Below are positions 43,939 to 52,682 of a stretch of 64,000 nt of DNA, in pieces. Positions within the stretch are counted from its first letter, which is position 1, and every line of letters begins with the position of its first letter. The position numbers were made by a program, and so were the translations under genes. Source of the stretch: DASYLJ01 sp964432595 (GTDB taxonomy: Bacteria > Desulfobacterota > Binatia > DP-6); contig CAYSOF010000032.1 in NCBI GenBank assembly GCA_964432595.1, positions 1 to 64,000 of the forward strand, written 5' to 3'. Under the pieces are notes generated by a model, which saw only the letters and a program-made list of their open reading frames with translations, was not told where the DNA came from and did no database searches.

Positions 43939-44711
43939 GACGCGAACCCCAGGCGCTCGACCGACGCGAGGTAGGCGCGGGCGAGGCGGTCCTGCTCGTC
44001 GCGGGAGACGCCGATGAGCCGCGTCGTCTCCTCGAGCGCGTCGAACACGAGGTGGTCGAGCTCCTTCTTCGTCTGGCCGAGCCGCGCGCGGATGTGCGGC
44101 GCGCTCGCGAGCCGGCGGCCGAGCTCGTTCTCGCCGAAGCCGATGTGGCGGCGCTCGTCCTTGATCACGCCGCGCAGCACCTCGCCCGTCACGGGATCGG
44201 CGTCCTGCGCGTGGCTCTGGAAGACGGCGAACTCGAGCGACTCGAGGATGACGTTCTGCGCGAAGATCGCCGCTTCCCAGTCCTTGCCCGCCACCAGCTC
44301 GAGCAGGCGGCGGCGGAAGAGCAGGAGGCTGCGGCTGGCGCGGCGCTCGATCTCGGCCTCGGGATCGGCGACGCCGAGGTCGCGCAGGCGACGGAAGAAC
44401 ACCTCGAGATGCCGGCCCTCGTCGGCGACCTGGGTCGAGAGGAAGACTTTCGCCAGCCGGTTCGGCGCGATGGCGATGAGCCCGCTCGCGCCTTCCAGCG
44501 CCGTCGTCTCGCCGACGCAGTAGTTGCAGAGGGTGGTGACGAGCCGCTCGCGGTCGGGCGGCGCGAGCGGCGCGTCCACCGTCTCGGGACGATGGCCCCA
44601 GGCGAGGCCCGACAGATACCCTTCGACCGCTTGAAACCAGAACTCGAAGGAGTGGACCTCCTCGAGAAACTCCTCGTGACCGAGGTCGTGCACCTCGACG
44701 GGCGACGTCAT
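43935..44711 (-). CDS. Ferritin-like di-iron protein
   Basis: The 258-residue helical product carries two E-x2-H-type iron motif sets: GETTALEGA with VADEGRHLEVF, and LESLEFAVF with IKDERRHIGFGE, as in ribonucleotide reductase R2-like and AurF-like oxygenases. It is clearly paralogous to the next gene upstream, with the same motif order. Possible roles are an oxygenase/desaturase or oxidative-stress enzyme; substrate unknown. Confidence 0.78.
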   Translation of the reverse strand: MTSPVEVHDLGHEEFLEEVHSFEFWFQAVEGYLSGLAWGHRPETVDAPLAPPDRERLVTTLCNYCVGETTALEGASGLIAIAPNRLAKVFLSTQVADEGRHLEVFFRRLRDLGVADPEAEIERRASRSLLLFRRRLLELVAGKDWEAAIFAQNVILESLEFAVFQSHAQDADPVTGEVLRGVIKDERRHIGFGENELGRRLASAPHIRARLGQTKKELDHLVFDALEETTRLIGVSRDEQDRLARAYLASVERLGFAS

Positions 44712-44720
44712 GCGGTTTCC

Positions 44721-45593
44721 TCAGGGCTGCGCGGGCGTCTGGTACTGGATGCCGAGCCGGCCGAGCCGCACCTTGAACTCCTTCAGCACGGTGTCGGCCA
44801 GCAGGCCCTCCATCTCGGACGGCGACAGGACGCCGAGGTCGCGGCCCTGGTAGGTCGTGTGGCTGCGCTCGACGTTGAGGCGCTCGAGCTCGGTCACCGC
44901 CTGGGTGTCGCGGAAGGCGTCGGCGAACGTGGCGAGCATGTAGTACGACATGTCGCGCTGCAGGCGCTCGACGTCGGCCTTCTTCTCGGGATGCTCCTTG
45001 ATGAGCGAGCCGATGCGGTTCTCGCCGAAGCCGACGTGGCGGCGCTCGTCGGCGATGGTGCTGCCGAGGGTCTGCGCGAACGTGGCGTTCATCTCCTTGT
45101 TCATCGCGTGCATCATCTCGAACACGCTGAACGCCATGCCCTCGAGCACGACGTTCTGCCCGACGACGCCCGCGACGAAGTCCTTCTTGTCGACCTTCTC
45201 GAGGAGCAGCTCGGCGAAGCGCACCAGGTTGGGATTGGCGTGCGCGCGGATCGTCGACTCGAGGTCGGCCTTCTTGACGCCGAGGTCGAAGAGCCGGTGC
45301 GTGAAGATCTCGACGTGACGCGCCTCGTCGATGGTCTGGGTGGCGAGGAAGCGCTTGCTCGCCTCGTCGGGCGCGGCGTTGATGAGGCCCGACGACGCCG
45401 CCAGCGCACAGCGCTCGCCGACGACGAGCTGCACCGTGGTGCGGATCGCGTCGTTGCGGAGGACGTCGTTCTCGAGCAGGAAGTCGGGCTCGCGGGCGTC
45501 GGCGTCGTGCCCGTACTCCGTGTCCATCAGGTAGCCCTGTGGACACGATTCGAGCCAGGACTGGATCGAGTAGGCGGCGAGGAAATCTGCCAT
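44721..45593 (-). CDS. Ferritin-like di-iron protein, paralogue
   Basis: The 290-residue product has the same arrangement as its neighbour: ERCALAASSG with IDEARHVEIF, and LEGMAFSVFEMMHAM with IADERRHVGFGENRIG. N-terminal Trp/Tyr-rich part (SIQSWLESC) is longer. GAAGGAG lies seven bases before ATG 45593. Tandem di-iron paralogues plus a zinc-ribbon protein form one operon. Confidence 0.8.
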   Translation of the reverse strand: MADFLAAYSIQSWLESCPQGYLMDTEYGHDADAREPDFLLENDVLRNDAIRTTVQLVVGERCALAASSGLINAAPDEASKRFLATQTIDEARHVEIFTHRLFDLGVKKADLESTIRAHANPNLVRFAELLLEKVDKKDFVAGVVGQNVVLEGMAFSVFEMMHAMNKEMNATFAQTLGSTIADERRHVGFGENRIGSLIKEHPEKKADVERLQRDMSYYMLATFADAFRDTQAVTELERLNVERSHTTYQGRDLGVLSPSEMEGLLADTVLKEFKVRLGRLGIQYQTPAQP

Positions 45594-45620
45594 CGGGAAG
45601 TCTCCTTCGCGGGTTCGTCC

Positions 45621-45636
45621 AGCAAGATACGGGCCA
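45621..45636 (-). promoter_or_regulatory. sigma-54 promoter of the di-iron operon
   Basis: TGGCCCGTATCTTGCT, GG-N10-GC with perfect TTGCT. Predicted +1 near 45610. No phased UAS of the common type is seen; instead a 22-bp-period repeat lies immediately upstream. Confidence 0.68.
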
Positions 45637-45643
45637 CGACCAG

Positions 45644-45684
45644 ACCGATCGGTCGGGTGAGCAAAACCGAGCGGTCTGGTGAGC
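45644..45684. repeat. Tandem operator-like repeat, 22-bp period
   Basis: Two 19-bp copies (45644-45662 and 45666-45684) match at 17 positions, each with an ACCGNNCGGT inverted core; the first core extends to the perfect palindrome GACCGATCGGTC at 45643-45654. This is typical of TetR-like operators, set on one DNA face two turns apart, touching the -24 region. Confidence 0.6.
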
Positions 45685-45690
45685 GCGACT

Positions 45691-45704
45691 TCTCACCGGT
45701 GAGA
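45691..45704. promoter_or_regulatory. 14-bp perfect palindrome
   Basis: TCTCACCGGTGAGA, midway between two divergent sigma-54 promoters. It resembles a divergent UAS (CTTCTC-N6-GAGACC) but is out of the common phase to either promoter, so its role is open. Confidence 0.4.
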
Positions 45705-45721
45705 CCCGCGGGCGATTCCGA

Positions 45722-45739
45722 CGTGTCGGGCGTGGGAAT
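45722..45739. promoter_or_regulatory. Putative activator site upstream of the 45842 operon
   Basis: CGTGTCGGGCGTGGGAAT: right half perfect (GGGAAT), left half degenerate; ends exactly 30 bp from the -24 GG at 45769. Confidence 0.4.
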
Positions 45740-45767
45740 ACGGCACGGCCGCGGAGGGCGGCTCGGA

Positions 45768-45783
45768 CGGTACGGCTCTTGCG
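45768..45783 (+). promoter_or_regulatory. sigma-54 promoter of the 45842/patatin/YceI operon
   Basis: CGGTACGGCTCTTGCG, GG-N10-GC. Predicted +1 near 45794; 48-base leader with GGAGG. Confidence 0.62.
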
Positions 45784-45841
45784 AGAACCGCCGCGCGGGA
45801 GCTGCACGCGTTCCCGTTCACGCTCGACGAGGAGGGGCCTC

Positions 45842-46087
45842 ATGACGATCCGGATCGTGCGAGCCATCGCGCCCGCGATCATGGCGCTGTGTCTGGCGCC
45901 GGGTGCGGCGCGCGCCGACGACGATCCCTTCGGCGACTTCGTGTCGCCGATCGGCACTCCGGGCCTCGAGCTGGGCGGTCGTCGCGGCGGCGTCGATCTC
46001 GGCGCCACCTGGGAGACGCCGGTCACGGATCGGAAGGACACCTTCGGGTGGCGCGTCACGCCGGACGCGACGGTATGGATCGATTGA
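45842..46087 (+). CDS. Small secreted protein
   Basis: The 81-residue product has a clear signal peptide (about 1-25, AARA) and a short acidic mature part with GGRRGGVDLG. Function unknown; no Cys. GAGGAGG lies nine bases before ATG 45842. Followed by the patatin gene 34 bases later. Confidence 0.65.
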   Translation: MTIRIVRAIAPAIMALCLAPGAARADDDPFGDFVSPIGTPGLELGGRRGGVDLGATWETPVTDRKDTFGWRVTPDATVWID

Positions 46088-46121
46088 GCCGCGCCCGGCG
46101 GCGCCGCTCGCCTGGACGACA

Positions 46122-47315
46122 GTGACGTCGCGCAACGCACCGACGACCGCGATCGTGCTCTCCGGCGGGGGTGCGCGCGGAGCCTACCAGGCCGGCGTGC
46201 TGCTCGGTCTCGTCGAGCAGGGGTTCATCGGTGGTCCCGGCGGCGCCTCGATCGACGTGCTCGTCGGCTCCAGCGCCGGTGCGCTCAACGTGGCCGGTCT
46301 GGCCTGCCGCGCCGACGACCCGCAGGCGGCGGTCGTTCGCATGGCCGACCTGTGGCGCGACATCCGGGCGGCGCAGGTCTATCGCACCGACGTGACGTCG
46401 CTCGGGGGGACCGGCGTCCGCTGGGCGTGGGACCTCACGTTCGGCGGTGTGACCCGCCGCGCGCAGCCGAAGTCGCTGCTCGATACCGCGCCGCTGCGCG
46501 AGCTTCTCGGTGCGCACATCCCGTTCGAGCGGATCGCCGGCAATCTCGCCGCGGGACATCTGCAGGCGCTGGCGGTGATCGCCACCGATCTGCACACGGC
46601 CAATGGCGTCGTGTTCGTCCAGGCGGCAGCGGACGTCCCCGCCTGGCGGCGACGGCGCTGGCGGATCGAGCCGGCGACGATCGGCGTCGAGCACCTGATG
46701 GCGTCGAGCGCCATCCCGATCTTCTTCCCCGCCGTCGACATCGACGGCTGCTGGTTCGGCGACGGCTCGATCCGCAACACGGCACCGCTCAGCCCGGCCA
46801 TCAACCTCGGCGCCGACCGCATCGTCGCGATCGGCGTCAGCGGCCTGCCGCCGACGTCCGTGCTCCGGCGGCGGCAATCGCCCACCATCGCCGAGATCGC
46901 CGGCGTGCTCCTCGACGCCGTGATGCTCGACGCGCTCGAGGTCGACGTCGAGCACAGCGAGCGCGTGAACACGAGCGTGCTGAGCTGCCCCACCGGGGAC
47001 GGCGCGCAGCCGTTCCGACCCGTGGACGTGCTTTGGCTGCGTCCGTCCGGGCGCGTGCGCGCGCTGGCCGCCGAGCACGCCCACCGCATCCCTCGCCTCG
47101 TTCGCTACCTGATGCGCGGACTCGGCCCGGACGACGCGATCACCGAGCTCAGCAGCTATCTGCTCTTCGCTCCGGAGTTCTGCGACGCGCTCATCGAGCT
47201 GGGGCGAGCGGACGTCGCGGCCGAGCGCGAACGCATCGCGACGTTCTTCACCGCCGGGGCGGGTGGAGGAATCGCGGATGGGGCGCCTCGGCGGCGGGAC
47301 GGTCGCCGAGCATGA
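46122..47315 (+). CDS. Patatin-like phospholipase
   Basis: The 397-residue product has the oxyanion-hole motif LSGGGARGAYQAGVL, the nucleophile elbow VGSSAGALN (Ser) and the catalytic Asp in WFGDGSIRNTAPL, so a Ser-Asp dyad lipase acting on membrane lipids is expected. No signal peptide. GTG at 46122 is the only plausible start before the first motif; no strong Shine-Dalgarno. The last residues run past the start region of the YceI gene's frame. Confidence 0.88.
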   Translation: MTSRNAPTTAIVLSGGGARGAYQAGVLLGLVEQGFIGGPGGASIDVLVGSSAGALNVAGLACRADDPQAAVVRMADLWRDIRAAQVYRTDVTSLGGTGVRWAWDLTFGGVTRRAQPKSLLDTAPLRELLGAHIPFERIAGNLAAGHLQALAVIATDLHTANGVVFVQAAADVPAWRRRRWRIEPATIGVEHLMASSAIPIFFPAVDIDGCWFGDGSIRNTAPLSPAINLGADRIVAIGVSGLPPTSVLRRRQSPTIAEIAGVLLDAVMLDALEVDVEHSERVNTSVLSCPTGDGAQPFRPVDVLWLRPSGRVRALAAEHAHRIPRLVRYLMRGLGPDDAITELSSYLLFAPEFCDALIELGRADVAAERERIATFFTAGAGGGIADGAPRRRDGRRA

Positions 47316-47328
47316 GGAGGGTCCGCCG

Positions 47329-47856
47329 ATGATCACGCTCGGCCCGCCGGCGGCGGAGTGCCGCGTCTTCACGTATCGCGAGGGGCTGCTCTCGTCGCTC
47401 GGCCATGACCTCGAGCTCGAGGTGACGCGCTTCGAGGTCCGCGTCGACCCGGACGCGCGCGTCGTGGAGGCGACCTTCGACGCGGCCTCGCTGCGCGTCG
47501 TACGCGCGCTGCGCGACGGGGTGGAGACGAGCGTGTCGGAGGGCGATCGGACGACCATCGAGGAGAACTGCCGCCGCTCCGTGCTCGACGCCGAGCGCCA
47601 TCCGGCGATCCGCTACCGCTCCACATGCGTCACCGACGCCGAGGGCGGATTCGACGTCGACGGCGAGCTCACCCTGCGGGGCAGGCAACGCACCGTCGCG
47701 GTGCGGCTCCGTCGCACCGGCGATCGGTACGCGGCCGAGGTCGCGCTCCACCAGCCGGACTTCGGCATCCGGCCGTACAGCGCGCTCCTCGGCGCGATCA
47801 AGGTGCAGCCGGGCGTCGTGGTGCGTCTCGCCTTTCCGGCCGACCCGGCATCCTGA
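47329..47856 (+). CDS. YceI-like lipocalin-fold protein
   Basis: The 175-residue product has the YceI pattern (FTYREGLLSSLGHDLELEV, later HPAIRYRSTCV and LTLRGRQRTVAV), which binds polyisoprenoids or fatty amides. No signal peptide is visible. I chose ATG 47329 because GAGGAGGG lies seven bases upstream; an in-frame ATG at 47263 would overlap the patatin gene. Confidence 0.8.
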   Translation: MITLGPPAAECRVFTYREGLLSSLGHDLELEVTRFEVRVDPDARVVEATFDAASLRVVRALRDGVETSVSEGDRTTIEENCRRSVLDAERHPAIRYRSTCVTDAEGGFDVDGELTLRGRQRTVAVRLRRTGDRYAAEVALHQPDFGIRPYSALLGAIKVQPGVVVRLAFPADPAS

Positions 47857-47894
47857 GCCGTCCCTATCGAGCACGGGAAACGCACGGCGCGATG

Positions 47895-47912
47895 CATCCC
47901 ACGCGTGTGGAT
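47895..47912. promoter_or_regulatory. Putative activator site
   Basis: CATCCCACGCGTGTGGAT, with ATCC/GGAT inverted arms, 30 bp from the -24 GG at 47942. Confidence 0.42.
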
Positions 47913-47940
47913 CCGACGCGCGCCGGTCGACGTTCGCCGC

Positions 47941-47956
47941 TGGCACGCGCGCTGCT
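47941..47956 (+). promoter_or_regulatory. sigma-54 promoter of the Cys-rich protein gene
   Basis: TGGCACGCGCGCTGCT, GG-N10-GC, perfect TGGCACG half. Predicted +1 near 47967. Confidence 0.72.
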
Positions 47957-48005
47957 TTGGTGGGGTGGCGGCGGACGATCGCGCCGACCGAAAGGAAGAC
48001 CCCTC

Positions 48006-48925
48006 ATGCGTCCGTCTCGCTCCTGGAGCCGTGTCGTCCTCGTGATCGCCGTGTCCGGCGGAGTGCTGGGCATGCTGGAACCGCTGCCCATGGCCGGCGA
48101 CGCCGACGCGGCGCTCGTCTGTCAGCATGAGCGCAAGCCGCTCGCCCGTCTCAGCGTCAAGGCGTGCAAGAAGAAGGAGACGACGGTGTTCGATACGGCC
48201 GAGGCGTCCGTCCGTCTCGACCAGACCGCGCAGATGCTCGGCACGCGATGCGCGGCGGATCCGTCGCGCCGCTTGGTCACGGTCGATCGGGACGTCGCCG
48301 GCTTGATGTCGCTCGGTTATCTCGCGGGCTCGCTGTGCCGGACCCTGGACGACGATCTCGCCGCGTGCGCCGCATCGTACGAGATGAGCTACTACGGTGC
48401 CGCGGCGTGCGCGGCGATCAACGGCAAGTGCATGGCGTGCTACCAGCCGCTCGAGCTCGCGGGGCTGTGTCGCAATGCCTGCCAGGCGCCGCTCGCGTGC
48501 CCGGCCGACCCCGCGCGGACGGTCGCGCTGTCGGAGTGCCCGCAGGCGACGACGCCCGAGGCATGCGCACAGTCGTATGCGACGACGACCGGCTTCGCCA
48601 TCCCGACCGACATCATCCGCACCACGTCGTGCTTCTGGAACGTCACCGCGATACCGGCGGGCTGCGAGGAGTGCGAGCCGGACGCCATCTCGCGGGGACG
48701 CTGCGCCAACAGCTGCATCGCCGCATCGGACCTGCCGCGCTGTCGGCTGGGCGGTCGCTCGTACGGCAAGTGCAAGGCGCTCGATGGCAACCCCGTGGCC
48801 TGCGCGCTCACCTACGAGCTGTCGGTCCTCGGTACGCAGACGTGCTGGTACGACGCGGGCGCGGGCGAGTGCAATGGGTGCGACCCGTTGGTCGAGTCGC
48901 AGGGCTCTGCAGCAACGGGTGCTGA
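48006..48925 (+). CDS. Cys-rich secreted repeat protein with a 1-base frameshift near the end
   Basis: The product has a signal peptide (about 1-36) and three modules, each with a CAxxYE/CAQSY-like part and a closing C-x2-C-x9-C-x3-C box (residues in GKCMAC..CRNAC and GCEEC..CANSC). The third box is out of frame: reading frame 0 runs on to 49139 through unrelated sequence, but adding one base near 48902-48906 gives GLCSNGC and a stop at 48923-48925, restoring the 9-residue spacing exactly. So either a sequencing error or a real mutation. ATG 48006 has AAAGGAAG upstream. Confidence 0.65.
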
Positions 48926-48974
48926 CGGCACCCGACTCACCCCACAGCCGTGCCTCGAGCCAGCGACGGAACCT

Positions 48975-51485
48975 TCAGCGACCCGTCGCCAGCCGCGCCA
49001 GCTCGTCCCGCAGGCCGCCGACCAGCGCGGAGAACTGCGGCTCGCGGTGGAAGTTCCCGTGTGGCCCCGGCACGGGCAGGACGCGCATCCCGCCGGCGGC
49101 GAACCGTCCCCACAGCGGCCGGCGATCGGGCGTCGGTGACGATCCGAGGCACTTGAAGTAGACGAGCGTGCCGTCGAAGCGCTCGCGAAGCACGTAGGCC
49201 TCGAGCGCGGCGCGATGCTGCCGCGCGACCGTCACGCCCATCGCGACGAGCCGGTCCGTGGTGTCGCTGCCCGCGGTGAAATCGCGATAGGCGACGCGGT
49301 CGATGCCGTCGGGCGCGACGATCGCTGGCACCCCGCTGTCGACCATCGCCAGCAGCTCGACGCGCTCGCCCGCGCGCTGGAGCTGGACCGCGATCTCGAA
49401 GGCGACGACGCCGCCGAAGCTCGTGCCGAGCAGGCGGTAGGGGCCGCGCGGCCGGAACGCGCGGATCTCGCGCACGTAGTGCGCCGCCATCTCCTCGATG
49501 GTGCGGCAGCCGGCGGTCGTCCAGTCCATGTGCGGCGGCTGGAGCGCGCAGAAGGGCTGCGCGTCGCCGAGCGCATGGCCGACGAGCACGAGCCGCAGCG
49601 CGTGGCCGAACGCGCCGCACAGCGCGAACAGCGGCGGCTCGCTGCCGCCGGCATGCAGGACGAGCCGGCCGTCGGCCGGCGGCCGCCAGTCGCTCGCGAG
49701 GCAGCGGGCGACGCCCTCGACGGTCGGCTCGGTGTGCAGCACGGCGAGCGGCAGCTCGCGACCGCAGATCGACGCGACCGCGTTCACGATCTCCACGGCG
49801 GCGAGCGAGTCGCCGCCGAGGTCGAGGAACAGATGATCCGACACGCCGATGGCTGTTACGCCGAGCGCGCGTTGCCAGATCTCGATCAGCGTCTCCTCGA
49901 TGGGATTGCGCGGCGGCCTGGGATCGCTCGACGTCGCCGCGGCGGCGCGGGCGGCGAGCGTCGCCCGGTCGACCTTGCCGCCGGGCAGCGTCGGCAGCTC
50001 GTCGACCATGACGAACGCGGCCGGGAGCATCGCCTCGGGCACCCACTCGCGGAGCTGCGCGCGCAGCTCGCGCCGTCCCGGCGGATCGCCGTCGACGGCG
50101 CAGAACGCCACGAGGCGGACCTGCCCGCGGGCGCACTGGCGCGGAGCCAGCGCGGCGTCGCGGACGCCGGGGACGCGCCGCAGCGCCTGCTCGACCTCGC
50201 CGATCTCGATGCGGTTCCCCGACACCTTCACTTGACCGTCGCAGCGGCCGACGTGGACGAGGCGGCCGTCGGGCAGACGGCGTACGAGGTCGCCGGTGCG
50301 GAACGCGCGCCGTCGCGGCGAGTGCGGATCCCGCGTCAGGACCGCGGCGGTGAGGTCGGGACGCCGCCAGTAGCCCGAGAAGAGGAACTGGCTGCGCACC
50401 GTCACCTCACCGATCTCGCCCGGCGGCACCGGTCGACCGGTGGGGTCGAGGACGTCGACCTCCTTGTCCTCGATCGCGAGGTCGAGCGGAAGCACCGGCT
50501 CGGTGGGCGTGTCCGCCCAATCGAAGAGTGCGGCGCGATACGTGTGCGCCTCGGTCGACCCGAGGCCGACGTACAGGCGGGCGCGGGACGAGAAGCGCGA
50601 ACGGAAGTACTGCCACTCCGTCTGCGTGACCGGCTCGCCGGAGAGCCGCACCAGACGGACGCCGTCGAGCCGGTGGCCGGGCGGCATGTGGTGGCAGAGG
50701 CTGCGAAAGACCGTCGGCACGGCCACGAGCCACGTGATCCGCTCGTGCTCGAGCCACGCGGCCAGGCGTGCCGTTCCCTCGCCCTGGACGTCGAAACGAC
50801 AGAGCGCCGCGCCGTTCAGCAGCACGCAGTAGAGCTCCCGCGGACCGAGCGCGCTCCCGAGCGACGAGACGCGGTCGTCGGGACGAAGCCCCGCGAGCGT
50901 CGCGTACACCATCGCGGCGTGCAGGACGGCGCGCGGCGGCAGGCACGCGCCCTTCGGCCGGCCGGTCGAGCCCGAGGTGTACTTGAGCAGGGTCGGCCGG
51001 TCGGCCGGCGGCACGGCCGCCGGGTCGTGCGCGGCGAAGTCCTGCGTCTCCTCGACGACGATCACGCCTGCCGCCGGTCGGTCGCGCGCGGCGAGACGGC
51101 GCGCGAGCGCCGCGTGACGGCGGTCGGTCACGATCAGGCGCGCCGCCGCGTCCGCGAGGATGAAGGCGTTGCGCGCCTCGGGCTCGTCGGGCTGGAGCTG
51201 CACCCAGGTGACACCCGCCTTGGTCGCGCCGAGCGCCGCCACCGGCCCCGTCGTCCCGTGCGCGACCAGCAGCGCCACGGTGTGCGGCGGCGGCAGGTCG
51301 CGCGCGAGGATCGCGTGCGCCACGCGGTTCGCGAGCACGTCGAGCGCGCCGTAGGTGAGCGTGTCGCCGCCCGCCCGCACGGCGACCCGCATCCCGTGAC
51401 GCGCCACCTGCGTCGCGAAGCGCGCCGCGACGGGTCGGTCGAGCTCGTGGCGACGAAACGGGTCCGCACCGACGTCCCGATTCAT
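48975..51485 (-). CDS. NRPS-like enzyme, single A-T-TE module
   Basis: The 836-residue product has an adenylation domain (LKYTSGSTGRPKG core A3 near 165; YGLGSTEAH-like A5; FRTGDLVRRLPDGR A7; KVSGNRIEIGEVE A8; LPGGKVDR A10), a carrier domain (about 520-595, LGGDSLAA Ser) and a thioesterase with GTSFGGVVAFE. There is no condensation or reductase domain, as in ralfuranone-type aryl-acid synthetases and indigoidine-like minimal enzymes. No other biosynthesis genes are adjacent. ATG 51485 follows a weaker sigma-54 element. Confidence 0.88.
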   Translation of the reverse strand: MNRDVGADPFRRHELDRPVAARFATQVARHGMRVAVRAGGDTLTYGALDVLANRVAHAILARDLPPPHTVALLVAHGTTGPVAALGATKAGVTWVQLQPDEPEARNAFILADAAARLIVTDRRHAALARRLAARDRPAAGVIVVEETQDFAAHDPAAVPPADRPTLLKYTSGSTGRPKGACLPPRAVLHAAMVYATLAGLRPDDRVSSLGSALGPRELYCVLLNGAALCRFDVQGEGTARLAAWLEHERITWLVAVPTVFRSLCHHMPPGHRLDGVRLVRLSGEPVTQTEWQYFRSRFSSRARLYVGLGSTEAHTYRAALFDWADTPTEPVLPLDLAIEDKEVDVLDPTGRPVPPGEIGEVTVRSQFLFSGYWRRPDLTAAVLTRDPHSPRRRAFRTGDLVRRLPDGRLVHVGRCDGQVKVSGNRIEIGEVEQALRRVPGVRDAALAPRQCARGQVRLVAFCAVDGDPPGRRELRAQLREWVPEAMLPAAFVMVDELPTLPGGKVDRATLAARAAAATSSDPRPPRNPIEETLIEIWQRALGVTAIGVSDHLFLDLGGDSLAAVEIVNAVASICGRELPLAVLHTEPTVEGVARCLASDWRPPADGRLVLHAGGSEPPLFALCGAFGHALRLVLVGHALGDAQPFCALQPPHMDWTTAGCRTIEEMAAHYVREIRAFRPRGPYRLLGTSFGGVVAFEIAVQLQRAGERVELLAMVDSGVPAIVAPDGIDRVAYRDFTAGSDTTDRLVAMGVTVARQHRAALEAYVLRERFDGTLVYFKCLGSSPTPDRRPLWGRFAAGGMRVLPVPGPHGNFHREPQFSALVGGLRDELARLATGR

Positions 51486-51500
51486 TCGCGCGCGTGACCT

Positions 51501-51516
51501 CGCAGAATGCGGGCCC
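51501..51516 (-). promoter_or_regulatory. Possible sigma-54 promoter of the NRPS-like gene
   Basis: GGGCCCGCATTCTGCG, correct GG-N10-GC but weak flanks. Predicted +1 near 51490, five bases before ATG 51485; UAS 51556-51573 begins 41 bp upstream of the -24 GG. Confidence 0.45.
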
Positions 51517-51555
51517 CCGCGCAAGCCGCACGTTTGGGAACGGCATCCATCCACG

Positions 51556-51573
51556 TCTCCGATCGGCGGGAAT
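51556..51573. promoter_or_regulatory. Putative activator site between divergent promoters
   Basis: TCTCCGATCGGCGGGAAT, 41 bp from the minus-strand -24 GG and 30 bp from the plus-strand one. Confidence 0.55.
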
Positions 51574-51601
51574 GCGCGGCAATGCCGGCGATCCGCCCGG
51601 C

Positions 51602-51617
51602 CGGCACGGCGCCTGCA
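51602..51617 (+). promoter_or_regulatory. sigma-54 promoter of the partial P-type ATPase gene
   Basis: CGGCACGGCGCCTGCA, GG-N10-GC. Predicted +1 near 51628, 20 bases before ATG 51648. Confidence 0.6.
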
Positions 51618-51647
51618 TCGTGTCGATCGGGCCCCGAGTGCCCCGTC

Positions 51648-52578
51648 ATGCTGACCGACTGGATCCGTCCGCTGCTGAACTTCACCAGCCAGCACGGACG
51701 CCGTGCGCACGCCGTCAACGGGCGTGCGCACGTGGAGCTGCGCGCGCTGAGCGCCGGCGAGCACGAGGCGTTGCGCACGCGCCTCGCGGCCGATCTGTGC
51801 CTGCGCGAAGGCGTGCTGCGGGTCGACGTGAATGCCGTCGTCGGCCGGGTGATCGTCGCGTTCGACGAGGCGCGCTGCGAGCTGCACGACATCGTCCGTA
51901 TCGTCGACCGCGCCGAGCGCGACTTGGGACTCGATGCCGCGCCGTTTCCCCTCGAGCGCCCGGAGCACCCGGGCGACCTCGAGCCGCTCGTGCGCTGCGC
52001 GATCGAGCTCGGCGGCGACGCGGTGGGCCTCGGCATGGCGGTGGTGGGCAAGCTGGTCCGCCTGCCGACGCTGCCCATCGAGCTCGACGCCATGGCCGTC
52101 CTCTCCCTCTTCGACGCCCCGCGGCTGCGCACGGCGGCGGAGTCGTACCTCGGCCGGCAGACGACGGCGTTCGCGCTGACGATGGCCAATGCGATCACGC
52201 AGGGACTCGCGCAGAGCACGGTCGGCCTGGCGGTCGACCTGTCGTACCACGGGCTGGTCTTCGGCGAACGTCTCGCGCGCCGCCGGGCATGGGCCGAGCG
52301 CGAGGCCGAGCTGTGTGCCGATCGGCCGGACGTGGCGCCCCTCGCCGGGGTCGAATCGCGTCCCGCGCCGCTGCCGGACGGGCCGATCGAACGGTATGCG
52401 GATGCGGCCGTACTGGCCGCCGGCGGCGCGTTCGCGGTGGCGGTCGGGCTGACGGGCAGCGTCGTCGCGGCGACGGGGCCGCTGCTGAGCGGCATCCCGA
52501 AGCCGGCACGCCTGGGACGGGAGGCGTTCGCGTCGGCGCTCGCGCTCGTGCTCGCGCGGCGCGGCGCCAACGCCGTGT
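51648..52578 (+). pseudogene. N-terminal part of a CtpI-like P-type ATPase
   Basis: About 310 residues match the N-terminal half of mycobacterial CtpI/CtpH-like ATPases: an HMA-like domain (HVELRALS), the QTTAFALTMANAITQGLAQS region and PKPARLGREAFAS just before where these ATPases continue into their membrane and phosphorylation domains. Here the frame runs on without a stop through antisense sequence into the alcohol dehydrogenase at 53412, and no DKTGT or CPC motif appears. It is truncated or decaying; a short functional protein cannot be excluded. The end is placed where similarity seems to stop. Confidence 0.5.
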
Positions 52579-52682
52579 TGCGGATACGCCCATACGACCG
52601 CAGATCGCGAACCGCGATCTCCAGCACCGCGCGCAGCAGCGCGCGGTGCGGCGAGTCGCGATCATCGTTCGCAGCGCGGCTC

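Noticed and set aside
48975..52250. N-terminally extended NRPS-like protein (1091 residues)
   Set aside because: The extension is antisense to the ATPase fragment and crosses promoters; the adenylation domain starts normally at 51485.
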